64,000 nt of DNA. Source: Candidatus Melainabacteria bacterium (GTDB lineage: Bacteria; Cyanobacteriota; Vampirovibrionia; Obscuribacterales; Obscuribacteraceae). The notes under the pieces are model-generated. The model had not been told where the DNA came from. It did not search any database and saw only the letters and a program-made list of their open reading frames with translations. Below, one piece after another: positions 32,252 to 42,295 of the stretch. The stretch is from assembly GCA_003963305.1 (NCBI GenBank), contig RXJR01000032.1, positions 60,482 through 124,481 on the forward strand. The letters run 5' to 3'. Position numbers and translations under genes: made by a program. Positions within the stretch are counted from its first letter, which is position 1; each line of letters begins with the position of its first letter.

Positions 32252-33187
32252 CTAGGAAGTTGGCACTGGCGCGCCTTCTCGTTGTGCATGCGACTGGTAG
32301 AGTCTGAGCACGATCGAAAGCTGTTCGGCTATCAATCGCACTACTTTCTGATCTCCAGGTTTGTAAGCCTGATTAGGGTAAGGCAACACGATCAGCAATC
32401 CGAGGCGCAGACCGGTCATATCAATAGGCTGAGTAAGCGCGTTCTCTGGGAAATTAGCCGTTCGCTGAACTTCCTCACGCAGCGGCGGCAATCCTAGCTG
32501 CAAGGCGACCTTGGAAACATAAGACTTGACTGCCGATTCCTGACTGTCTTTAGACAAATCGAGCATCAGGCTGGAAAACCGTCCCTGATTGACGACAAGC
32601 GCACAAGATTGATAGGTAATGATTGAAGCCAGCAAAGCGAACAGCTTTTCAGTGATTACTTCCAGGTCCAGAATGTCTTCACCGATTCTGCGCACCTCAT
32701 CAACAATGGTAGCCTCGAAAAGCAATCGTTCCAACAGCTGATTCAGACGATTGTTGATTTCCTCTGACGTGGGGCTGCGGCTGGCGTCACTCAGTATGCG
32801 AAGACGAGGCTGCACTTGAGCCTCTCCCAAAATCTCTCGAACGGCCTTGATCAGATTGGGAAATCCCGGCTCTTTAGGAATATAGCGTTCGGCTCCAGAC
32901 TTCAAACCCCAGAAGCGATCGACCGAGCCGTCTAGCTTGGTCAGCAGTATTACGGGAGTCTGAGCCAGGTCAGGATCATTTTTTACCAATCGAGCTAATT
33001 GATAACCGTTAATGCCCGACATGACCACATCTGAAATGATCAAATCAGGCAGCTCGTTGTAAGCACGAGCCAAGCCCTCTGCGCCGTTCCGCGCTTCTAA
33101 AATTGTATAGCCTTCACCTTCAAGAGTTCTCTTGATGGTCATAAGCTGAGTTGGGCTGTCTTCAATAAGAAGAAGTCTGTAGCTCAT
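32252..33187 (-). CDS. Response regulator with receiver and GAF-like output domain
   Basis: 311 residues. The receiver (1-120) is complete: acidic pair Glu9-Asp10, phosphoacceptor Asp53 in LIISDVVMSGINGYQ, Thr in PVILLTK and Lys in YIPKEPG. A helical linker (130-180, with a coiled-coil look) leads to a C-terminal domain (about 180-305) resembling GAF (FALLASIITYQSCALVV, GLRLGLLIVLPYPNQAY, RLIAEQLSIVLRLYQSH). No DNA-binding domain is present, so it probably acts by protein contact. It is convergent with the giant gene, one base apart. No histidine kinase is adjacent. Confidence 0.88.
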   Translation of the reverse strand: MSYRLLLIEDSPTQLMTIKRTLEGEGYTILEARNGAEGLARAYNELPDLIISDVVMSGINGYQLARLVKNDPDLAQTPVILLTKLDGSVDRFWGLKSGAERYIPKEPGFPNLIKAVREILGEAQVQPRLRILSDASRSPTSEEINNRLNQLLERLLFEATIVDEVRRIGEDILDLEVITEKLFALLASIITYQSCALVVNQGRFSSLMLDLSKDSQESAVKSYVSKVALQLGLPPLREEVQRTANFPENALTQPIDMTGLRLGLLIVLPYPNQAYKPGDQKVVRLIAEQLSIVLRLYQSHAQREGAPVPTS

Positions 33188-33225
33188 ATAAACAATTACC
33201 GCTGGTTTCCTTGGGATGCCATATC

Positions 33226-33253
33226 AGGTTCACCCCATCAGGGGATGCAACCT
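33226..33253 (-). promoter_or_regulatory. Stem-loop in the response-regulator leader
   Basis: AGGTT / AACCT outer arms and CCCC / GGGG inner arms around an ATCA loop, with small internal loops, lie about 40 bases upstream of the response-regulator start. No T-run follows on either strand. It might be an operator or an RNA element; its role is unknown. Confidence 0.35.
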
Positions 33254-33443
33254 ACCATTGATTAAACTCCAAAACCCGTCATATGGCGATGGTTTTCGCT
33301 AGGACGGCCCCCATATAACTTATAGGGATAACGCCACAATTCAGATAAAACTTACCCTTGACAGCACAAAGTGCTCGCACATCCCGCCGCCCAAAGGAAT
33401 TGAGCAACAAGCTCAACAGGTACTAAACTGGCCAAAAACAAAA

Positions 33444-35879
33444 TCATCTGACACTCATAATCGACTGCAGATTTTCTTCGATCAAGTTTTCACTCAAGTA
33501 TAGTCGCTGCGGTAAAGCATATTCAGTAAGCAGGTTATCGTCTGTATTGAGTCTCAAATTATTGGCTCTCCGCCCTATAATTTCGCACCAATTGCGGACC
33601 TGGTCCGGTCCGGCAATCAGGCTTGAATCTCGCTTAGCAAGAACTGGATCAAGCGGCTTCAGGCTGCCAAGCAAAATAATCTCACCGGCGCGAGGGTAGT
33701 GATAAACGTATGTGTTCGGGAAAACATCCTGAAATGTGCGCAACAAAACCGCAAGAAACTCTGGATCAATAGCGTAAAGCTGAATCCACTGGCAAAAGAA
33801 ACCGCCATCCTTCAACTTGGCTCTGGCGACGCTCCAGAACTCGGTCGTGTACAGGTCGGCCGAACCGCTAATCCAAGGTTCAGCCGGCTGCGAAATAATA
33901 ACATCATATTTTTCCTTGCTGAAATTAAGTGACATACGCGCGTCACCACAGAAAGGAACGACTCTGCCGTCTTTCAACCATGCCGGTCGAGTCGGTTCAC
34001 CGTTGGCAGGTTCGAAGTAATGCTGAATCTCAAATATCGTCGGTTCCACTTCCGCCACTTTTAAACGCTTTACCGACGACGACTGCAAAGCCGCACCACA
34101 GGTGGCACCACTTCCCAAACCGACGACAAACACATCTTGCTCAGTGGCGGCGTTGAGCGAAACAGGAAGACGTCCAAGCATCGAATGAGTAATCAGATCA
34201 CTGGTGTCAGCCGGACGATTAGTATTAAAGGGGAGCGCCGCCTCAACCTTGCCGTCATTTTTCAAGTAGACAACATTCTGGGGAAGATTGGCACTTACAG
34301 TAACTGTTGTGTTCAAACCCTCTCGATAAAATAACAACTTGTTGTTGACGGAGTCGCTCAAAATGCGGTCGAAAATTTCTTTAGTAGTTGTTGCCTTTGT
34401 AGGCAAAGAAAGAAATGGGAGACCGCTGGAAATGAGAGACCTGTTCCAGGCCGGTCGCCAGAACAATAATGCACCCAGACCAAGTGGAATGGCAAACAAA
34501 ACGAACTTGCTCTTGAAATTAGAACAAACGAGCAAGTAAACAGCAAAGAGAATTTCGACAACAATGACAAGGCAAATCGTGCTCTCCATTCCACTGGAAA
34601 ACATCCGCCCCAGGAGCGGTATGAACACGAAACCGGCACTGGCAGCTCCCACCACTGAACCAACAGAACTGCATGTGTAAAGCAACGGCAAACCGGCATT
34701 TTGCTCGTTACGCTCGGAAATTTCGCCCAGAGCAAGAGGAAAAATACTGCCGCAAAAAATTGCCGTCGGCAGCACCAATAGCGATATCACAGTAATGCGC
34801 TCGAACAAATAAGCGCTATATGAATTTATTCCAGCGAAAAACTCATGATTGACATTGAAAAACCACGGCAACAGTTGAATCAGCCAGAGATTCAAGTACA
34901 AGCAGCCGGCAATTACGCAAAACATCAAAGCCATAACAGTTCTGTGTGATTTGATCCGCAACGAGAGCCGCCCAAAAATAGAGGTGCCGACAGCCAGCCC
35001 GACAATGCTGACAGCGAAGACAGAAGCGATGGAATAAGTGGAACTGCCAACCAGCAGCGAAAACAATCGCGACCAGATAACCTCGAGTATCATGCTGACA
35101 GCACCGTTTATCAAAACAGCAAGCGCGACAGGATAGACCGATCTGTCACCGCGCCATACGGCACTGGGTATGTCGGCGCTCGAACCAATGCGCAAACATC
35201 TGGTCAAGATTACAACCAGAACAGATACGGATAAACACGAAGCCACATAGATTGCCACATTCAATCCCAGGTAGGGCATGAGAACAAAGCCCGAGCATAT
35301 TGTGCCTGCGGCAGCCCCGCTTAAATTGCACAAATATGCCCGATTCTGATTTTGATTCAGCCCCGCTGTCTGTTGAAGAAACCTGGTTACAAAAGGAAGA
35401 GTCGCACCCATTGCACTTGTGGGTATGAGCAAAAGAATCGACGCGAAAAAAGCACGGCACCAGAATAAGCTGTTGAATGGCTCGAATGAATCGACGTTCG
35501 ATAGTGAGAAAAGATGCGTAGCCCATGCATCATAGCCGCTTAAAACCGAACCGCTATGACTGCTGAACAGCCACGGCGAAAAGACTCCAAAGATTCCGAC
35601 AATAAGCTCCATCAATCCATACGCGAGTAAAGGATTGCTGCTGCGATCGGCAAACCTGCCCGCCAACCAACATCCAAACGCCAACCCCGTCATAAAAACA
35701 CACAAAATTATGGTCACCGAGGGCAGTGTCGAGCCGAGAATACGCAACAACATGCGCTGCCAACTCAATTCATAAATCAATGCGGCAAACGAAGAGAGAA
35801 AAAAGCAGAAATAGACAGCGACCATTCTGTCGTTGGCATCGATAACCGAGGCAGTCATAGATCGATTTTCGCTTTCCAT
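33444..35879 (-). CDS. Membrane protein fused to a spermidine-synthase-like domain
   Basis: 811 residues from the ATG at 35879; an upstream TTG is less likely. Residues about 15-480 hold some 12 transmembrane helices in an MFS-like order (FALIYELSWQRMLLRILGS; ALIYE and R are typical of the fused MFS/spermidine-synthase family). The cytoplasmic C-terminal part (about 520-810) has the Rossmann fold of aminopropyltransferases: VYLKNDGKVEA, VVGLGSGATCGAAL, VAEVEPTIFEIQHYF, GDARMSLNFSKEKYDVI, QPAEPWISGSADLYTTEFW. The usual GGGDG is GLGSG and the catalytic Asp region (DSTDP) reads SQPAEP. Ordinary spermidine synthesis is therefore doubtful, although speD occurs in the same window. Confidence 0.85.
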   Translation of the reverse strand: MESENRSMTASVIDANDRMVAVYFCFFLSSFAALIYELSWQRMLLRILGSTLPSVTIILCVFMTGLAFGCWLAGRFADRSSNPLLAYGLMELIVGIFGVFSPWLFSSHSGSVLSGYDAWATHLFSLSNVDSFEPFNSLFWCRAFFASILLLIPTSAMGATLPFVTRFLQQTAGLNQNQNRAYLCNLSGAAAGTICSGFVLMPYLGLNVAIYVASCLSVSVLVVILTRCLRIGSSADIPSAVWRGDRSVYPVALAVLINGAVSMILEVIWSRLFSLLVGSSTYSIASVFAVSIVGLAVGTSIFGRLSLRIKSHRTVMALMFCVIAGCLYLNLWLIQLLPWFFNVNHEFFAGINSYSAYLFERITVISLLVLPTAIFCGSIFPLALGEISERNEQNAGLPLLYTCSSVGSVVGAASAGFVFIPLLGRMFSSGMESTICLVIVVEILFAVYLLVCSNFKSKFVLFAIPLGLGALLFWRPAWNRSLISSGLPFLSLPTKATTTKEIFDRILSDSVNNKLLFYREGLNTTVTVSANLPQNVVYLKNDGKVEAALPFNTNRPADTSDLITHSMLGRLPVSLNAATEQDVFVVGLGSGATCGAALQSSSVKRLKVAEVEPTIFEIQHYFEPANGEPTRPAWLKDGRVVPFCGDARMSLNFSKEKYDVIISQPAEPWISGSADLYTTEFWSVARAKLKDGGFFCQWIQLYAIDPEFLAVLLRTFQDVFPNTYVYHYPRAGEIILLGSLKPLDPVLAKRDSSLIAGPDQVRNWCEIIGRRANNLRLNTDDNLLTEYALPQRLYLSENLIEENLQSIMSVR

Positions 35880-36053
35880 TAAGAGCCAGTTTGACTCAAA
35901 ACCGTCTCCATGGCAATCAAGCGACCAATCACAGAATGCAGGTCGAGACAAAATCCGGCATCAGCGTCACGAGGCAATTGAACTTTTTCAAGACTTACGA
36001 CGTACATAACAGTAAGACGCTTTATCACTAAATAAATCAATAAGAAGGAGAGC

Positions 36054-36308
36054 ATGATGACATATACACAATCGGCCGAATCAATAGACAACGTCGTCAA
36101 ACTGCTGCCGCGACAATTTAGGCACAAGACGTATGTCCCCCTTTCAAACCACGTCTGGGTGCAGCGTACGCCGATGTTTGCCAGACTAGGTCTGCTCAGC
36201 AATCAACGATGCAGCCAATGCGGAGCCAGACTTAACTGCGCCGGCATATGCACATTGCGGATCGATCGCCCCAAAGATATATACAGAGAAAACAGATCAG
36301 ACCAGTAA
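36054..36308 (+). CDS. Small cysteine-containing protein
   Basis: 84 residues. AAGGAG lies five to eight bases before two adjacent ATG codons, a very good ribosome site, which supports a real gene. The C-terminal half has RCSQCGARLNCAGICTL, four cysteines in the order C-x2-C-x5-C-x3-C, which could bind a metal. The N-terminal half is basic. No family is recognised. It is divergent from the spermidine-synthase-like fusion. Confidence 0.55.
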   Translation: MMTYTQSAESIDNVVKLLPRQFRHKTYVPLSNHVWVQRTPMFARLGLLSNQRCSQCGARLNCAGICTLRIDRPKDIYRENRSDQ

Positions 36309-36616
36309 TATCGATAAGGACACCATTCCATATACCCGACGACTACTTCCCGCCGACTTTAAACCCGCACCTGATATCGAAAGTAGTACCACTCGATACA
36401 TCAAATCATAAAATCTTACGCGCTCCCAAACAAAGTTTCAGTCATTGTCATTGCCCGAAAGGCGCAGCGGGTAACACTTTGAAGGTTCGTTGATAGTATT
36501 TGAGCTGACAGTGTTCGCAACCACCAGTGACGACTACGCGATACATTGTAATTAGATCATCATGAAAAAAAGGGCATGACTGGAATGGTCACATCTCAGT
36601 TAGAATCAACATCGCC
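36309..36616. other. Intergenic stretch before sbcC
   Basis: About 310 bases without a believable gene. There is an imperfect inverted repeat around 36455-36475 (GCCCG...CGGGT), and the last 60 bases are A/T-rich and presumably carry the sbcC promoter, which I could not pin down. No sbcD-like frame is present here. Confidence 0.4.
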
Positions 36617-39600
36617 GTGATACTCAATAGCCTTACATTGCATAACTTCATGAGCTACGCTGATGCGACACTCGATCTGTCGGGCGTAGATGTGGCTTGC
36701 CTTTCCGGACAGAATGGTGCGGGCAAATCAGCATTGCTCGATGCAATCACCTGGGCATTATGGGAATGCGCCAGAGCATCATCAGACGAGATGATCAGAT
36801 TGACCGAAAAGGAAATGTGGGTCGATATCGTCTTCACCCATGAAGGTCAAAGATATCGAGTCAGACGATCGCGGCAGAAGGGAGCCTCTAAAACCGGAAG
36901 CAAATCGACCAGTAAGGGCACACTCGAGCTTCAAGTTTTCAGCACTGAAACACCAGTGCTGGCAGCGGTAGGCGCACGTACAAATTCGACCGAAATGATG
37001 CAAACAGAAGACGACGGTTCATGGAGAACGCTTACATCTGGAAGCATGCGTGAAACTCAAAAAACAATATGCGATTTGCTGCGCATGGACTTCGATACTT
37101 TCGTCAACAGTGCATACTTACGCCAGGGTCGAGCCGACGAATTTACAACGAGAGCACCAGCTGAACGAAAACAAGTCTTGTCCGAGATTCTCGGGCTTTC
37201 CTATTTCGACAGGTTACAGGCCAAAGCGAAAGACTCGGCGCGCACACTGAAGGCAAAAGCCGATTACTTAGAAAATGCGTTGAGTACACAGGCAGATACC
37301 GAAAGTCGCTTGCAAGAAGCGAAATCTTCACTTGATCAGGTGAAAGCAGAATTCGAAACAGTCAATGAACGAACACAGAAGGCAGCAAACCTGGTCGCGC
37401 AGTTAACAACAGACTGGCAACAAATCAGTCTCGCCGAACAAAAAATCCAATCAAGTCGAGCCCAACTGTCTGATCTGTCAGGCGATATCGAAAAGCTAAC
37501 TGCGCAAAAGCAAGATCTTGAGCGTCGCCTCGGCGAAATTGATGCGCTAGTCAGACAGTCACCTGAAATTGAAAGCGCCGCAAATCGATTTCAGGCACTA
37601 AAACTGGAAGCAGAAGAACTCGATCGCAAAGCACTGACGATGCAGGAATTTACCGCTCAGAAATCTGAACTGCAGACGCAGCTGGCAAAAATTCGCAGCC
37701 GCATCGAATACGAACTGGGTGGTGCTCAAGCCACTCTCGCAGACGCACAAAAGAAAATTGTAAAACTGAACGCAGATCTGCACGACAGCGAAAAGATAGA
37801 ACTTTCGTACGGTCAATACAAAGAGCTGGTCAAACAAGAAATTGAGATGACCAAATCACAAGAGACCTTCACAAAGCTGACTGCCAGAGTGAACGATCTG
37901 CAATCGATAATTTCCGAGTCGCGCATCAGGCTCGAAGCAGATCTCGGACAAAAAGAGCTGTCGGCGCAAGACCTCGAAAAGCTGCTACTCAGCAAAGATA
38001 CCCTGACGAATCAGAAGGTACAGCTCGAAACAGAAACATTGCAAATGGAGAAGCTCGAAACCGAGTTTGACCTTGTTCAAGAGCGAGGATTGCAAATCAA
38101 ATCCTCGCTGGAGACAACAGAACAGGCAATCGAGCTGCTAAAACGAAATCAAAAGGAAAACCTGGAAAAAGTTGCGGAGTTGCATGCTCATGCAGACTCG
38201 AGCATTTGTCCGTTGTGCTCTGCCCCGATAGTCGATAGAGCTGCCGTCGTAGCCCGTTACCTGAAACAGAACGAAGCTATGGATGCGCAAATATCGGAAC
38301 ACAAAGATCAGTGTATGAGGCTTGAAGTTGAGCGCGGAAATTTGCGCAAACAGTACGCAGAGTTGCGCAAAAAACTCGATGGACGAAAGCATCTCGACAT
38401 TCAAATTGGACAGTACAACGAAAAACTAGGTTCTATCGAACGCGCGGAGAATCAAATTCTTCAGCTGAAGTCAGAAATAGAAACAATTCGCCTCAGATTA
38501 GAAAAACTGGACTACGCTCAGCTCGAAAAAGAGAGCCTCATCTCATTGAAAGCTGAAATACACAAACTCGAATTTGATCCGCTCGTCTATTCAAATCTGC
38601 AAAGCCAGCTGCGCATGCAGCGTCACATCGAAGCGCGCTTTCAGCAGTTACAGCGAGATAAGAGTGAGCTGCAGCGTTTGCAGACAGAGATGCCCAGGTG
38701 GGAGGAAACAGTCGCCAACTTAACCAGCCAAATTGCCGGCGAAAGTTATGGCGACGAGATACGAGATCAGCTGAAGTCGCTGCAAGAAAAACTAAACTCT
38801 CTCGCATACGATCGTAATGCCCACGATGCACTTAAACATCAAATCTCAGAACTGCTTCCCAACAGCGAATTATTCAGAGATCTCCAGCGCGCGCTAAGCG
38901 ACAAACCGGCTCTAGAACAGTCGGATAAAGCCTGCAGCGAGATGCTGTTCAGTAAACAGGCACAAGTCGTCTCACTGCAAAACGACTTGCAAAAGCTGGA
39001 AGCGCAAATTCTCAGTGCCCCTCACCTGAAAGTCGAACTCGAGGCAAAAACAGGAGAGTTAGCAGCCAATCAGTTAGAACGTGAGGCTCTCGGAAAGCGA
39101 CTGGCTGTAATTGAATCCACAATAGAAAGATTGAACAAAGATCTGGGCGAATTCATTGCCCAAAAGAAACAGCTAGAAGACTGCAAGAAAGAAATTGACG
39201 ATTATCTATTTCTTTCTGAAGCTTTTGGTAAGAAGGGCATTCAGGCGGTGATCATCGAAAATGCCATCCCTGAAATCGAAACCGAATCAAACCGAATACT
39301 ATCTCGTTTGACTGAAAATAAAATGCACGTCGGTTTGATCACCCAGAACAAAAACAAATCGGGCAGCGTAACTGAGACGTTGGAGTTAGTCATTGCCGAT
39401 GAAATGGGCACCAGAAATTACGAGCTGTTCAGCGGCGGCGAGGCATTCAAAGTCAACTTTGCGGTGCGGGTTGCACTTTCCAGGCTACTTGCCAGACGAT
39501 CTGGGGCGCGATTGGAAACGCTGATTATCGACGAGGGCTTCGGCTCACAAGATGACATAAGCCGCGATAGGCTGGTGAAAGCGATCAAAGCAGTGCAAAC

Positions 39601-39715
39601 AGACTTTGCCCGCATTCTGGTGATCACCCACATGGCTGACATCAAAGAGATGTTCCCCAATCAGATCGCTGTTAGCAAGGTGGATGGTTGCTCACAACTG
39701 CAGCTTGTCTACTAG
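36617..39715 (+). CDS. sbcC: SbcC/Rad50-type DNA repair ATPase
   Basis: 1032 residues, GTG start. N-terminal ATPase half: LHNFMSYADATLDL and the Walker A GQNGAGKSALLDAI near residues 33-46. Then comes a coiled coil of about 350 residues, the zinc hook CPLC (Cys531 and Cys534), a return coiled coil, and the C-terminal ATPase half. That half has the ABC signature region ELFSGGEAFKVNFAVRVALS and Walker B TLIIDEGFGSQDD near residue 970. It processes DNA ends and hairpins with the nuclease SbcD/Mre11. No SbcD gene is next to it in this window, which is unusual since the two are normally adjacent. Confidence 0.95.
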   Translation: MILNSLTLHNFMSYADATLDLSGVDVACLSGQNGAGKSALLDAITWALWECARASSDEMIRLTEKEMWVDIVFTHEGQRYRVRRSRQKGASKTGSKSTSKGTLELQVFSTETPVLAAVGARTNSTEMMQTEDDGSWRTLTSGSMRETQKTICDLLRMDFDTFVNSAYLRQGRADEFTTRAPAERKQVLSEILGLSYFDRLQAKAKDSARTLKAKADYLENALSTQADTESRLQEAKSSLDQVKAEFETVNERTQKAANLVAQLTTDWQQISLAEQKIQSSRAQLSDLSGDIEKLTAQKQDLERRLGEIDALVRQSPEIESAANRFQALKLEAEELDRKALTMQEFTAQKSELQTQLAKIRSRIEYELGGAQATLADAQKKIVKLNADLHDSEKIELSYGQYKELVKQEIEMTKSQETFTKLTARVNDLQSIISESRIRLEADLGQKELSAQDLEKLLLSKDTLTNQKVQLETETLQMEKLETEFDLVQERGLQIKSSLETTEQAIELLKRNQKENLEKVAELHAHADSSICPLCSAPIVDRAAVVARYLKQNEAMDAQISEHKDQCMRLEVERGNLRKQYAELRKKLDGRKHLDIQIGQYNEKLGSIERAENQILQLKSEIETIRLRLEKLDYAQLEKESLISLKAEIHKLEFDPLVYSNLQSQLRMQRHIEARFQQLQRDKSELQRLQTEMPRWEETVANLTSQIAGESYGDEIRDQLKSLQEKLNSLAYDRNAHDALKHQISELLPNSELFRDLQRALSDKPALEQSDKACSEMLFSKQAQVVSLQNDLQKLEAQILSAPHLKVELEAKTGELAANQLEREALGKRLAVIESTIERLNKDLGEFIAQKKQLEDCKKEIDDYLFLSEAFGKKGIQAVIIENAIPEIETESNRILSRLTENKMHVGLITQNKNKSGSVTETLELVIADEMGTRNYELFSGGEAFKVNFAVRVALSRLLARRSGARLETLIIDEGFGSQDDISRDRLVKAIKAVQTDFARILVITHMADIKEMFPNQIAVSKVDGCSQLQLVY

Positions 39716-39777
39716 CGGCAAGCAGCAACGTTTTTATGCAGATGGAGCTCGACGCTGCTCCAATTGACTGCAGAAAC

Positions 39778-41580
39778 TTATTCCTGCGGTTTTTTGTCAG
39801 GAACTGGCGTTGTTGCCGCATATGAAAAGAACGGCATATCAGTGACGCGATAGCAAAAATCGCTCGGTCGAGGCTGCGAATCAACCTGCCTGCAGGGCAC
39901 TCCGGCCTCTCTGTACCTTTCTTCGATTGAAGAATGGAACACAGTGAACGACGGAACGTAAATATCGATGCATGTATGCTCTTGCCGGCATTTTTCTTTT
40001 GCCAGTGAAATTTGCTCGCGAAAGACTAGAGTATTTTGATAGTTTGCCGACCAATTCGGTATAGCAACTATCAAGGAATCGCACAGAAGCAGACCGTAGA
40101 GAACGCAAGTGCACAACCTGATTGCCCTCTTGCTTTCACTCATGACATAACAGGCCAACAGCAACCAATTCGGGAACAGCCAGAAAATTGACGCATACCG
40201 AGCCCACCAGGCATGAGCAATGACAATCGTCGAAGCAGCAATAACAGCAGCAAAATACAAAGCTAATGAGGCGTGACTTTTCAGTTGCGGGCGTATTAGC
40301 GCAAGGGCAACTGCAACCAGAAACAGGGCGGCAATAAGCACCTCTCCGAACCAGGGACCAAAACCGCCCAGGCGTACATCGCAATCCTGAAAGATGGTCA
40401 GATCATCGCGGTCGAAAAAAAATGGGGCAGGAAACTCAATACGCTTGATATCGAAATTGAATGAATGCAAATTAGCATGCTGCTCATACAACTTATAAGG
40501 ATACATCTGTTCAAATTTGGGACCGGAAGCGAACTCGTTGCAATTATTGGTCTTGGCCAGGATGCTGACGCCGATTCTTGTCACGTGATTGGTATAAGTG
40601 TCAAGGAACTTCACAGGCGCAAATAGTCCGATTTCTCTTACAGACTGTTCACTCTCTCTCAAATACTGGGCCGGGTGCCTAACCAGATGCCATAAGTTTA
40701 TGGCGTATGGATTAATTCCCACGACCAGCGAGATGGTTGCCGACAAACTCCAGATCGCAAGCAGTTTCAGAAATTTCCTTGAATCTCGTTGATAGAAAAA
40801 AGAAAATGCAGTCATGCTGATAAAAGTGACAAGCAAAATCCAAACTGCACTGAGCTTTAAATTGGCAAGCAAACAAACAGAGCAAACGATGCCAATTGTG
40901 GCAATGATCTGATTGTCATTCAAAAACCAGAGACCTAAAGACGAAAGAAGACAGAGATAGCCGGAAGCCACGCACCCATCAACGTAGAAGGTCGACAATT
41001 GAACGAGAACAACAGGATTGAAAGCAGCAGAAATCGCACAGAAACTGGCAGCCTTCGAGGTGCCAATCAAACGCCTGAAAAAGTCGAACGATAGAAAAAT
41101 ACTCGCTAATAGAAGAAAGAAGTTCGTCGCTTTTCCTGTCTCGATCAGTCCAGTCACCGCAAACATAGTAACAGCGACAAACTCGTGAGCCTTTGCATTG
41201 AACCAGGGCGCCATCGCTGGAGCGAACGGATCTCTCAGATTACGGATCGGATTCCACCCTTGCGCCACCTTGAGCACAGTTTCCTGATGATAAGCCTGAC
41301 CGTCCCAGGAGTTGTCTAGAACAAATGCTGACAGCGCAAGCAATACCAGAATGCTCAGCCCAAATACAAGCGCGTCACAGAGCGCGATTTTTACAGACCG
41401 CGTCTGCTTATAGGCTCGATAACAGAGGCTTGAGCAGACGACTAGAACGGTCAGGGGAAAGATTAATGGAGAGGTGGCAACTCCACAAGCCGCGAAGACA
41501 ACGAACAAAACCAGCGACAGAGCAGGCAGACCAAGGTATGCCAAACCGAACCACGACGCCCGATAAACTCCGCCTGTCAC
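39778..41580 (-). CDS. Polytopic membrane protein, GT-C glycosyltransferase-like
   Basis: 600 residues from a GTG. About 12 transmembrane helices span residues 10-500, with a first periplasmic loop containing LDNSWDGQAYHQE. Acidic residues in this loop fit GT-C enzymes, which use lipid-linked sugars. A large loop around 330-420 (NNCNEFASGPKFEQMYPYK) and a C-terminal domain with Cys residues (CRQEHTCIDIYVPSF, then VPCRQVDSQ) lie outside. The acceptor is unknown. It is convergent with sbcC. Another GT-C-like protein lies 900 bases upstream on the same strand, beyond the XRE regulator. Confidence 0.7.
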   Translation of the reverse strand: MTGGVYRASWFGLAYLGLPALSLVLFVVFAACGVATSPLIFPLTVLVVCSSLCYRAYKQTRSVKIALCDALVFGLSILVLLALSAFVLDNSWDGQAYHQETVLKVAQGWNPIRNLRDPFAPAMAPWFNAKAHEFVAVTMFAVTGLIETGKATNFFLLLASIFLSFDFFRRLIGTSKAASFCAISAAFNPVVLVQLSTFYVDGCVASGYLCLLSSLGLWFLNDNQIIATIGIVCSVCLLANLKLSAVWILLVTFISMTAFSFFYQRDSRKFLKLLAIWSLSATISLVVGINPYAINLWHLVRHPAQYLRESEQSVREIGLFAPVKFLDTYTNHVTRIGVSILAKTNNCNEFASGPKFEQMYPYKLYEQHANLHSFNFDIKRIEFPAPFFFDRDDLTIFQDCDVRLGGFGPWFGEVLIAALFLVAVALALIRPQLKSHASLALYFAAVIAASTIVIAHAWWARYASIFWLFPNWLLLACYVMSESKRAIRLCTCVLYGLLLCDSLIVAIPNWSANYQNTLVFREQISLAKEKCRQEHTCIDIYVPSFTVFHSSIEERYREAGVPCRQVDSQPRPSDFCYRVTDMPFFSYAATTPVPDKKPQE

Positions 41581-41657
41581 AACCTGCCCAAACTGATGAC
41601 TTCGCAGGCGACAAGTTTAGTACACCAGGTAACCTTCAAGATACCTGGAAGCTGAAG

Positions 41658-41963
41658 TTATGAAATTCTCTTATCGCTTTCGGCTTTTAACTCGGGAACG
41701 GCGAGCTCAGCAATAACCTTGCCGTCTTTCGTCTGTTCTTCAGCATGCGCTCTTTCCGCTGTGAGAAGCAACTGACCGACTGTCATACCCAGCACCTCTG
41801 CAATTTTATTGAGAGTGCCAATTGTGACGTTGCGGCGACCACGTTCAATATCGCTGATATAGGTCCGGTGGATGCCTGCACGGTCTGCCAGTTCCTTTTG
41901 ACCGATACACATCTCTGCCCGCTTGGCAGCAATAATTAATCCCATTCGCTCGAGCATTTCCAC
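41658..41963 (-). CDS. XRE-family helix-turn-helix regulator
   Basis: 101 residues. Residues 8-65 form a Cro/C1-type helix-turn-helix: LIIAAKRAEMCIGQKELADR, AGIHRTYISDIERGRRNV, then TLNKIAEVLGMTVGQLL. The R-TYISDIERGRR recognition helix is classical. A short charged C-terminal tail follows, with no sensor domain. It is probably a DNA-binding repressor, perhaps of its own gene or its downstream neighbour. The start could equally be the ATG two codons in. Confidence 0.92.
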   Translation of the reverse strand: MEMLERMGLIIAAKRAEMCIGQKELADRAGIHRTYISDIERGRRNVTIGTLNKIAEVLGMTVGQLLLTAERAHAEEQTKDGKVIAELAVPELKAESDKRIS

Positions 41964-42064
41964 CAGAGGATCACCGATGTAATAAAAGCGTCTACATTAA
42001 AAGACGGAGGTCTTATCTCATTGTACCTCCGACCAATGAGATTGCGAACATTTTCGACTTAATG

Positions 42065-42295
42065 CTAACTACGAAACTGACTGATCTGCGCTGAAATGAT
42101 GACGATTATGAGCAACATTAAGATCGCACTCCCTACAGCAAATGCACGCCAGTGGAGAAAAAACGCTCGCCGACCGACATGACGACGTACAGTGCGAGCA
42201 CGGCTTATAATGCGGCTCTTAAGACAATTAAATGTGGAACATAATCCACAAATGACATCCACCGAACCAAACTTGACATGCAAATCAGCGTTCAC
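42065..42295 (-). CDS. Possible small membrane protein
   Basis: 76 residues from a GTG. A short N-terminal part with a C-x2-C and another Cys (VICGLCSTFNCL), a basic stretch (RARTVRRHVGRRA), and one transmembrane helix (AVGSAILMLLIIVIISA) with only a few residues after it. The layout, a small Cys motif then basic region then anchor, is plausible for a real protein, but there is no clear ribosome site and chance is not excluded. Confidence 0.4.
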   Translation of the reverse strand: MNADLHVKFGSVDVICGLCSTFNCLKSRIISRARTVRRHVGRRAFFLHWRAFAVGSAILMLLIIVIISAQISQFRS

